A stretch of 64,000 nt of DNA from Neocallimastix lanati (nom. inval.) (Eukaryota > Neocallimastigomycota > Neocallimastigomycetes > Neocallimastigales > Neocallimastigaceae): positions 1,177,001 through 1,241,000 of the forward strand of contig JACVTC010000026.1 of the NCBI GenBank assembly GCA_016946835.1, in the 5' to 3' direction. The notes below the pieces were generated by a model. That model was given only the letters and a program-made list of their open reading frames with translations, was not told where the DNA came from and made no database searches. A program made the position numbers and the translations under genes. Position 1 is the first letter of the stretch; each line of letters opens with the position of its first letter. This document shows positions 54,681-64,000 of this stretch, one piece after another.

Positions 54681-57139
54681 TATAATATTATAACAATAAA
54701 ATAAAATATATGTGGATTTAATCTATTAAAAATATAATTTAAAAAAAATATATATAAATAAATTAATAAAACAGAATAAAAAAATTTTTTTTTTCTATTT
54801 CTAAATTTAAGAAAATATTAATATTATATATATATTTATTGACTAAAACTAAATATTTTATATTTTATACAGAATATGATATATAGTAGGTTTTATATTT
54901 TATTGTTTTTTTTTTCCTTAATTATTAATTGATTACTTTTTTCTTTAATTCTATTTAATTAATAATGAAATTAATTTAATGTTTAAAAATTATTATACTT
55001 AATACTTCAAAATACTTTTATATCTATCAAAATATTTTCATACTATTAAAATTAAATGATATTAATATAATATTTTCAAATAAAAAAAAAGTATTATTAT
55101 GAAGTAATAATAAATAAATAAATAAGTTACTACTTGTTACTGGTAATTCAAAAAATAATCTGTAACAACTAGAATCATTTTTATATTATATTTTACAAAG
55201 ACCTTATATATTAGATTTATCTATAATAATACCAGTTAAAATTAATAAAACTTACTGGAATTTAAAACTCTAAATATTTATTATTGAATATATTATATAT
55301 ATATATATTTATTTAATAAATTTGTTAATTTTTATTAAAAAATGTGACTTTTATAATTCAAAGTAAAAAAAAAAAAAAATTGAAACTGAAAATAGTAATC
55401 CATAACCCTAAATCATGAAATCAATATAAAATATAAATGGTTTACTGAATAATATATATATATATATTTAATTATAATATTAATTAAATTTTATAACATT
55501 ATTAATTTATCTAGAACTGTTTTGTTCAAACATATATATATTACTAAAAAATTATTATATTTATTAAAGTATTAACCTATTATTAATTACAGAAGAATAA
55601 AAAGTTGTTCCACTTTGTAAAAAATAGTTTAATATGGTTATCATATTGATATTTTATATGAATATTTAAAATATATAATAATAGGATTAATAATGCATTT
55701 AATACGAATAATATAAATAATAATAAAACAAAATATCATATGAAAAATTTTTAATTAACATTTCATTTATATCTTTATATTGCTAATTTGTATTATTTTT
55801 ATCTATAATTTTTTTTTATAAAGTTCATACGAAAAAAATTTTTTTATCATAAAAATTTTTAAAAAAAATTTATTTAATAATTTTTTTTTGTTTTAATTAT
55901 ATATTTAATTTTATACTTCTTGTTTAAAAATATATCAATAAAGCTTTGAATGTTTTATATGATTATTGATAATCATTTTATTATAGAAATTTCTTATATT
56001 ACTATATCTATTTAAACGTCTTTAAAAATAAAAAAAGTTATATATATATATTTATATATTTGTAAATTTGCGTTTAATATTTTATGATATTATCTAATTC
56101 TAGTCATTTTATTATAAATTATTGAAAATTATATTACTACTATATATATCTATATATAAGGTATTTTAATATTTATTTAATATATGTATGTATTAATTAT
56201 ATAGTTAGAAAATGGAAAAAAGAATTAATAATTATAAAAAAAAGAAAGTTATATTAAGTATTATTTAAATATTATTTATAATTTGATTAAGTAAATTTGA
56301 TTATGCTTATTTATATTAAAAAACAAAAAAATTTCCTGTTTTAGTATAATTAAATTATTACTTTTTTTTGTGTTTATGATACATAAAAAATTTCTTTTCT
56401 TTATTATTATTAAGAATAGAATAAAGGAAGAGATAAAAGAAAAAAGAAAAAGAATTAAATATTGGAATTAAAAAAAAAAAAAAGTAATATTAAAAATCCT
56501 TTTTTCATAATAAAATAAGTAAATAATTAAAAAAACTAAGGAATTAAATAAATAAATAAATATTTAAGGAATTAATTAAAAAGATAAATAAAAGATAAAC
56601 AAATAAATATTTAAATTATATTTTACATAAACCTATTCCTCCTTATTTACTATTTCAAATAATATTTTTATATTTTTTCTATTTCTCATAGAAAATAAAA
56701 AATAAAAATTTTTTGTATATAATTTCATTAAAGCATAACTAAGTCCAAAACTATTATAATTAATTAGTCTCTTCATTTTAATACTTATTTAATAACTATT
56801 AAAATTATTATTTTTTTTTAATAATTTTCAGAATTTTTTCAAATGAAAATAATACATCCATTAATTATATTTAACGAATTAGATAATTTTATTCAATTTC
56901 TGTTATTATATATTGTTTATTATTTATTTTATTTATAATGATTATACAAAATTAGGTACTTTAATAGATATTCAATGTTTTTAATTTATAAATTAATGTA
57001 TTATTAATAATAATATAATATCACCATACTTTATAAATTATAAAAATATAATAGATTGATAGTATGAATTTTTTTTTTTTATGTAAATATATAATAAAAA
57101 ATAGAAAAGAAAATAATAATAAATTTATATATTTAAAAA
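54681..57139. other. Gene-poor A/T desert
   Basis: No gene or structured repeat recognised; only A/T-rich sequence with short homopolymers. Confidence 0.65.
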
Positions 57140-57212
57140 AATTTTTTTTCTGTTCCTTTTATATATTTTAATAAAAAAAAATTTTTTTTTTCTGTTCTTT
57201 TTATGTATTTTA

Positions 57213-57254
<42 letters not shown>

Positions 57255-57390
57255 TTTTCTGTTCCTTTTATATATTTTAATAAAAAAATTTTTTTTTTTC
57301 TGTTCTTTTTATATATTTTAATAAAAAAAAATTTTTTTTTCTGTTCTTTTTATATATTTTAATAAAAAAAATTTTTTTTTCTATTCGTTT
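57140..57390. repeat. Minisatellite with a TTCTGTTC core
   Basis: Five units of roughly 45-60 bases: a T run, CTGTTC(C/T)TTTTAT, then ATTTTAATAAAA and an A run of variable length. Core copies begin near 57150, 57192, 57257, 57300 and 57341; a diverged one (CTATTCGTTTC) follows at about 57382. Confidence 0.85.
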
Positions 57391-57944
57391 CAAATATTTA
57401 AAATTACAATTAAATTTTGAAAAAATAAAAATTATTATTAAATAATAAAGTTTAAGCTTTTGTTTATGTTTTTTTTTCTAAAAAAAAATAAAAAAAAAAT
57501 ATTATAAAATCAATCATTATTTATTATAAAAAAAAAAAAATATATTTATTCAAATACAAAGAAAAAAATTTTTATTTATTATTACATACAATATATTATG
57601 AACAATATAAATTATTATATATATTTAATTTTATATTATTATTATTTATATTTTTTTCTATTTTTCTATTATTATTTTTATATATTATTTATTATTATTT
57701 ATTATTATTTTTATATTATTTTTATATTCTATTTTTTTTATTTATATGATGTAATTTATATCTATAGATAAATTATGGAAAAAAAAAATTTTTTTAATTT
57801 ATTAAAATTTTAATTAGTGATTTAGTGATCAAGTAAATATATTGGTTTAAAAAATATGTTAAAACCAATTATAGAAATTAAAAAAAAAAAATAAACATAA
57901 AAATAAAAACAATAACAAAAAATAATAACAAAAAATAATAACAA
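57391..57944. other. A/T-rich sequence
   Basis: Nothing identified beyond A/T tracts. Confidence 0.6.
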
Positions 57945-58133
<189 letters not shown>

Positions 58134-58839
58134 ATTGATTAATTATTGTATTAATAAAAACCAAAACTTATTATTTTAGTTTTTCATTTAACTTTTAATA
58201 TAATGTTTTTTTATTATTATTATTTTTTTTTTTTCAAAAAATCACATTAATAAATATAGTTTCTCTATTTTTTAAAATTTTCAATATGAAATTACCATTG
58301 GTTATAATAAAAAAAAAAAAATAATAAAATAATAAATCGGAACCTTTTTCCTTAAAATTGTATATATGGTTATATTTTACTATATTATAATGTTTTAGTT
58401 CTATTATATTTTTAAAGTGTTTTTTTATCTTTTCAATTGAGATTAAATAAAAACAAAATAAGATAAAAAAATAAAAATAATATATTTAAAATATTAGTAA
58501 TAATTTACTATTTTTTATTTTTATTTTGTTTTGTATAATAATAAAATAATAATAAAATATTATTTATATTATATATATATATATTATAATAATATATATA
58601 TAAAAGAAAAAAAAAGATACGTTAATACATAAATATAAAATAGCATTATTTATTGTATTTAAATTTTTAATTGTTATTATGTACTAAAATTATTACGAAA
58701 TCGATTTTTCTATAATTCCTTATAATTATAATAATTATTAATAATCATAATCAAAATCATAATACATAATTTTTACAATTTAAAAATTATCTATATTTTT
58801 AGTCAATTATTTAGAAATGAAATATTCTATATAAATTTC
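58134..58839. other. A/T-rich sequence
   Basis: No gene recognised. Confidence 0.6.
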
Positions 58840-59027
<188 letters not shown>

Positions 59028-59364
59028 CTTTAAATATTAGTGAATAAATTAAATTATCTATTATTATTCTAATATTAATTTATAACAAAATTTATAAATT
59101 ACAACTTGATTGTGAGTTAATACAATTTTAAATGCAGGGATAATAATGTAAATTATATGTAAATATATAATAAAATGTAAAGTTTATGCAAAATTATGTA
59201 AATGATAGTGAAATACAAATAAAGTAAATATGTTTAAATTTTATATAAAAATAATAAATATTTATATATAATAAATATAACGATTTATTTTGTTTTTAAA
59301 AATATATTAAGTATTATAATAATATTTAATATTTATTAATATTTAGTTTATTCAATTATTAAAA

Positions 59365-59538
59365 TTAATAGCCAGATTTTTTCCAACAATTATAAGCTGT
59401 TTCACTTGAAGCCACAAGAAATTGAATTGATACTGGAGTTTCAAGAGCCACTGCTGCACAATCAGCTATTACAGTGGTATATGGAACAATATTTAAATGC
59501 TTCTCTTGAACCACAAGTGCCTTTGCTTCTTTTTTCAT
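59365..59538 (-). CDS. Small 57-codon frame, possible transposase C-terminal remnant
   Basis: Minus-strand frame with ATG at 59538 and TAA at 59365, an upstream stop two codons before the ATG, and much more balanced codon use than its surroundings. It reads MKKEAKALVVQEKHL, then VIADCAAVALE and SSETAYNCWKKSGY at the end. The ETxxNCWKKxG ending resembles the C-terminal tail of pogo/Tigger-type DDE transposases, where a similar NCW motif precedes the stop. No DDE core is seen upstream, so if this is right it is a small fragment. The + strand frame 59406-59624 is its shadow. Confidence 0.3.
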   Translation of the reverse strand: MKKEAKALVVQEKHLNIVPYTTVIADCAAVALETPVSIQFLVASSETAYNCWKKSGY

Positions 59539-59639
59539 TAGTTAAAAATTTACTCAATTTGCACTTCGTATTCAATAGTATTAATATGGATATTACTGTG
59601 CGTTGTAAAAATTTAAGATATTAGAAATGAGGTATTCAT

Positions 59640-60657
59640 TTTTTGTGGTCATCATTTATATAATAATGTGTAATAATTCTTTTTTTTTTTCTGGAGAATT
59701 TCTTCTCTTCATTGAATGGAACTTAAAAAATTTTTAAGTTTCTATATATTACACTTTCAATATTAAATTATAAATTTATATAATAAGACAGATTATAACT
59801 TTTTAAATTAAATAATAAAAAAAAAAAAAGTATTGATAATTTTTTAATGATTAAACTTTTAAGGAAAATTGTAATACAAATTCATTTTCAATTAGTAAAA
59901 ATATAAAAATAAATATTACTGATAATAATAATTCTTGAAAATTTAATAAAAAGTCCTTTAATCATTAATATATTACATAATTATATTTAATATAGATTTT
60001 TTTTTTTTTCAATATTTCATAATCTAATTATACTAATACTGTTAAAAATTTATTAAAACAAGAAAATAAATTTATATAAATAAAAATGTATCATCATTGA
60101 TCATTATATATTATAATTTATATACATAAATACATAAATACATAAATATTAAGATTCTTATTTTTAAAAGAAAATATAATAAAAATTAAAATCTAAATAT
60201 TCTTATTTTTAAAAGAAAGCATATTAAAAATTAAAATATAAATATTCTTATTTTTAAAAGAAAACATAACAAAAATTAAAATTTAAATAAATGTATTAAG
60301 AAATGATGAAAAAAATACTTCACTGAGAATAAAAAATAAAAAAAAAAAAAAAAAAGATTTTAATAATTATAGTTTAAATAATGATACTACTGAATTTATA
60401 TATATAGTTTTTTTTTTATTTAGATATTTATTATAATATTTATAAAAATAAAATATATATATATATATATAAATTTTATTATATATATAAAAAAAAATAA
60501 AATAAAATAAAATAATTATAAAAATATAATATATTGTTATTAAATTTAATATATATATATATTTTATATTTTTTCTTTGACTATAAAATGTTGATTAAAG
60601 AATAGTAGTACCTTTTAGCTTTTCTCATTTACAAATCATAGTAAATATTAATATTTA
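59640..60657. other. A/T-rich spacer with a 45-base triplicate
   Basis: No gene. Three tandem 45-base units lie at 60154-60288. Confidence 0.6.
60154..60288. repeat. 45-base tandem repeat, three units
   Basis: Units start ATTCTTATTTTTAAAAGAAA at 60154, 60199 and 60244 and end in AAATTTAAAT-like variants, with a few substitutions per unit. Confidence 0.9.
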
Positions 60658-60967
60658 CTAAAATCGTCTTATAATTTTAACGTTAATTCGAGCCAACCCC
60701 TGCAAAGATAATATAATAAGACTTTTGGCCTGATAGCTAATTAAAACCGGATATATAGTCAGTGATTTCCTTAAACCATCTAACAAGCATTCTCTACCAA
60801 GATCATTGTGGAGACAAATTGTTAATAGTAACTTAATTTATATATAAAACGATTTCATAATATTATAATTTTTCTTTATTAATATATTAAGCCTAGAATT
60901 TGTATTACTTCATGGAAATTATTATCAAAAAATACTGGATTATTATACTCCAAGCCATGTCCAACTG
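60658..60967 (-). pseudogene. Coding-like relic, family unknown
   Basis: Two minus-strand patches of less A/T-biased sequence. Patch one (60964-60879) follows a good acceptor (TTTACAG) and reads GHGLEYNNPVFFDNNFHE before a stop. Patch two (60837-60658) is open for 59 codons with no Met and reads LHNDLGRECLLDGLRKSL, then IYPVLISYQAKS and LARINVKIIRRF before TAG. They may be exons of a decayed gene. I cannot name the family, and the join between them shows no clear splice signals. Confidence 0.3.
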
Positions 60968-61043
60968 TAAATATACTATTATAGCACTACTTATTGTTAA
61001 ATATCATAAATTTTGATTGAAAAAAAAAAAAATTAGAATTTCA

Positions 61044-61076
61044 TTCAAGAAGCCTCGTGTTAACAAGGCATCTTCT
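61044..61076. other. Short imperfect inverted repeat
   Basis: CAAGAAGCCT and AGGCATCTTCTT flank a loop containing CGTGTTAACA, forming a stem interrupted by a small bulge in otherwise A/T-rich DNA. It could form an RNA hairpin but matches no RNA family known to me; it lies in a coding-like patch of the same relic zone. Confidence 0.3.
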
Positions 61077-61392
61077 TTACCACCAAGGATAGAAACTAGA
61101 CTATAATATAATTAATTATCAAACCTAAATTCAAAATAAAATAATTTATTACCATTTATTAAATATAATCTCAAAAAAATAATTTAAAAATTTAAAGTTT
61201 ATGATATAGAATTAATATATATATATATTTCATGATAAAAATAAATTTAAAAAATTTAAGAAAAAAATTATATATATATATTCCAATATGTTTTTATAAT
61301 ATTTTTTGATTTAAAATAGATTTATTTTATATATATATTTGTAATTTTATTTATTCTAACATTGAAAAAAAAAAATATATATATATATTTAA

Positions 61393-61569
61393 AAAATTCG
61401 GAAAAGGAAAAAGTATGATCAAATTTATTTTGATGAAGTTGATGAAGTTAATGGTGATTTAGATAGATTAAGTGAACTTATTGATAATAAATCTTCTGGA
61501 TTAAGTGCTTTGGATATTTTTATTAATATTTTAAATAATAAAAGTTTTTACAATAAAGAAAAATATTAA
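61393..61569 (+). pseudogene. Coding-like relic or orphan exon, 58 codons
   Basis: Open frame without a Met, reading KKYDQIYFDEVDEVNGDLDR, then LSELIDNKSSGLSALDIF and ILNNKSFYNKEKY before TAA. Its ordinary amino-acid mix stands out from the surrounding A/T noise. No clear acceptor precedes it: the frame is closed upstream by a stop at 61390. It may be the last exon of a lost gene. Not recognised. Confidence 0.35.
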
Positions 61570-61670
61570 AATTTTCTATAATTATTTATTTTATTTTTTT
61601 TTTATATTTTTTTTAGATTATTCGATAGTTTTTTTTTTTGGTATTAGAATAATTATACTTTATACAAAAT

Positions 61671-61790
61671 TGAATTTTTATATTATATATATATATATAT
61701 CAAAAATATGAAAAGACTATTAAATTATTTTGAATTTTTATATTATATATATATATATATCAAAAATATGAAAAGACTATTAAATTATTT
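61671..61790. repeat. Perfect 60-base tandem duplication
   Basis: Two identical units (61671-61730 and 61731-61790) containing CAAAAATATGAAAAGACTAT. The identity implies a recent duplication. Confidence 0.95.
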
Positions 61791-62683
61791 TAACAAATTA
61801 AGATAAAATAATAAATAAATAATAAATAAAAATAATAAATAATAAATAATAAATTATAAATAATAAATAAATAAATAATAATAAATAAATAAATAAATAA
61901 ATTAATTAATAAATAATAATAAATAAATAAATAAATTAATTAATAAATAATAAATAAATAAATAATAAATAGTAATTTTTAAAAATTTAAAATTACAATT
62001 ATTTATATTATTTATTGATTGTTGGTATTATTATAAATTACTAGTAATAAATTGGTTCTAATTTTAGTAAAATTAAAAAAACTTTATTCTAATATATCAA
62101 AGAATTATTAGGTTTATATAAAAAATTAATCATTATTCTAATTTTGTTAATTATTAATACTATGATTTTGGATATATAATTATAAAAGTTATAAGTTATA
62201 TATAAAAATAAAAAAAAAAAAAAAATATAAACTTTCATATCCATTTTTTTTTATCGTTAATACTAAGCTCTTGGATATATATACTAAAAATTTTTATATA
62301 GAATAAAAGTTATAATAGTAATTTAAATGAAAATATAAAAGATATAAGAATGAATAATATAAAAAAAAATTAAAAAATATAAACTTTCAAATTCAATTTT
62401 TAATTAATACGAAGTTTTTGGATTTATATACTCAAAGTTTTATATAGAAACAAAGTAATAATATAAAAATAATAATAGTAATTTAAATGAAAATATAAAA
62501 GATATAAGAATGAATAATATAAGAAAAAAAAAAAATTTTTTTTTCTTTATTAAATATTATATGTCTAATTATATTAATATTTATTATATAAATAAATATC
62601 AATATTAAGGATATAATATAGGTGAATATTAAATATTAATAATAAAATTAATAATAGAAAATTGAAGAAAAATATTCTGTAAA
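61791..62683. other. A/T-rich upstream region with an imperfect duplication
   Basis: AAT/AAAT-type repeats at 61800-61975, then two related units of about 165 bases between 62170 and 62530, each with TAGTAATTTAAATGAAAATA followed by TAAAAGATATAAGAATG. This is the presumed promoter side of the solute-binding-protein gene. Confidence 0.6.
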
Positions 62684-63919
62684 ATGAATATTAAAATAAT
62701 AATTCTTTTTTTATATATTTTTATAACTAAAGGTATACTTTATAATTTATATCAATATTTTATTATCAACAATATTTTATTTTTATTTTATAACTAATAA
62801 TGATATTATTGATATTATTATTTTTTTTTTTTACTTTAAAATATTTTACTTTTTTTATAAAAAAAGTTAAATGTATTGTTGAATTAAATGCACTTGGATA
62901 TAATTTTGATGGTGAAAATCAAATATATACAAAAATTATAGAAGATTTCAATCAATATTCAGCAACTAATAATCTTGGTGTAAAGATAAATATAAATCTT
63001 TTAACAAATCTAAACTCAACTATTTCTATAGCATCTTATGAATCAACAATAGAAAACTTACTTAATAAAAATAAAACTAATTATGATATTTACTTCTATG
63101 ATAATATATATACACCAATAATTGGAAAATATCTGTTGAATTTAAAGGAATATATATATGATGATGAAGATTACAATTTAGATATGTTTGATCCAAAAAT
63201 TATATCAGAGTCATGCATGTATAAAGATAAAATTGTTGGATTGGTAAATATTACAAATATACTTATTCACTTATAATTATATATATATATATATATTTTA
63301 CTTTATTTGTATAATTATGATTAATTGTATATTTTGAAATTTTATTTTATATTTTATTATATTAATTATTTTAATATTACTTTATTTCTTTTTATTTTAT
63401 ATATTTTTGTTTGTTTAATCTAATTTCCTATTTCATCTATTTTATTTTATTTTATTTTTTTTTTTAAAAAAAAAAAAAAAAATATATTATTAAAACAGCC
63501 AATAACTTTAATTTATACTCTTCTATATTCAAATGTGAAATTACTGGAAAAATATGATAAAAGGGTACCAAAGACATGGGATGAATTAATAGAAACAAGT
63601 CAATATATTTTAGAAAAAGAAAGAGTATTATATAATAATACAAATTTATTAGCATATAATGGTTTATTTAATGGTTTGTTTAAAAAAAAAAAAAAAAAAA
63701 AATTTTTTCTTTTTTTTTTTTTTTTTTTTTTTTTTATATTTTAATAATATTTTAAATATATAATATATAAATAGACGGTGAAAATGCATTTAGCTCCATT
63801 TATGAATTTATTTATTCATTCAGAAAAACAGCGGATTCACCTTTTCCAGATTTAACAAGTGAAGAAGCTGTTCATGCATTAGAAATGATGAAAAAAATAA
63901 AAGAAACATTTTCATTAGG
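62684..63919 (+). CDS. Secreted solute-binding-protein domain, probably of a class C GPCR-like receptor (partial, first four exons)
   Basis: Inferred exons 62684-62732, 62867-63243, 63499-63673 and 63775-63919; all introns are GT..AG in phase, and the last donor (63920) continues past the window. The first exon encodes a signal peptide (MNIKIIILFLYIFITK, then a Cys). What follows is a type 2 periplasmic-binding fold: ELNALGYNFDGENQIYTKI, NYDIYFYDNIYT, CMYKDKIVGLP, LLYSNVKLLEKYDKRVPKTW and DELIETSQYIL, with several Asn-x-Thr/Ser sites. In bacteria this domain binds sugars for ABC importers. In anaerobic gut fungi I recall it as the ectodomain of seven-helix family 3 GPCR-like proteins, so YNGLFN and IYEFIYSFRKT here suggest that family. 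The membrane part lies outside the window and is not seen. Confidence 0.85.
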
Positions 63920-64000
63920 TAAAAGAATTATTATTAATATTATTAAAATATCTGTTAATTTATTATAATGAAATAATATTTAATAATTTATATTATAATA

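Overview
This window looks like nuclear DNA of a eukaryote with extreme A/T richness. I favour an anaerobic gut fungus (Neocallimastigomycota), as an inference rather than proof. The sequence is dominated by A/T homopolymers and microsatellites. Genes are isolated, are interrupted by short GT..AG introns of about 90-150 bases, and encode long Asn-, Lys- and Glu-rich low-complexity stretches. Three features point to gut fungi: a tubulin deglutamylase of the CCP5 type, which suits an organism with a flagellated stage; bacterial-looking acetyl-esterase paralogues; and, at the right edge, a secreted solute-binding-protein domain of the kind I recall on class C GPCR-like receptors of these fungi. 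Ty1/copia and endonuclease-type LINE elements are present. I saw no tRNA, rRNA or CRISPR array. A slime mould such as Dictyostelium is the main alternative; the low gene density and the copia element argue against it.

Layout. 0.7-5.9 kb: an eight-exon cytosolic carboxypeptidase (CCP5/AGBL5-like) on the + strand. 6.0-6.6 kb: a TTTTTA array. 8.3-10.8 kb: an intronless 829-residue disordered protein on the - strand. 13.8-14.1 kb: first copy of a dispersed, less A/T-rich repeat. 16.1-22.7 kb: an eight-exon gene on the - strand, with a 1,200-residue low-complexity N-terminus and a C-terminal calponin-homology (CH) domain; one of its introns is filled by a 1.6 kb satellite. 25.6-28 kb: second copy of the dispersed repeat, then LINE debris. 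28.9-40.1 kb: three acetyl-esterase/lipase paralogues, with a composite copia retrotransposon between the first and second. 41.2-43.8 kb: a decayed LINE with endonuclease, reverse transcriptase and zinc-finger remnants. 47.8-49.4 kb: an acidic 552-residue protein of unknown function. 49.4-59.3 kb: a gene-poor desert with a hairpin-forming inverted repeat at 54.2-54.7 kb and several satellites. 59.4-61.6 kb: small islands of coding-like relics. 62.7 kb to the edge: first four exons of the solute-binding-protein gene, cut by the window end.

How the genes relate. There is no operon-like organisation. The CCP5-like enzyme and the CH-domain protein both suggest cytoskeletal work. The three esterases are a local gene family, probably spread by duplication, and would fit a carbohydrate-degrading lifestyle. 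The solute-binding domain would sense or bind sugars or other small molecules outside the cell. Exon joins were derived by hand from splice-site, phase and homology agreement and should be confirmed with transcripts.
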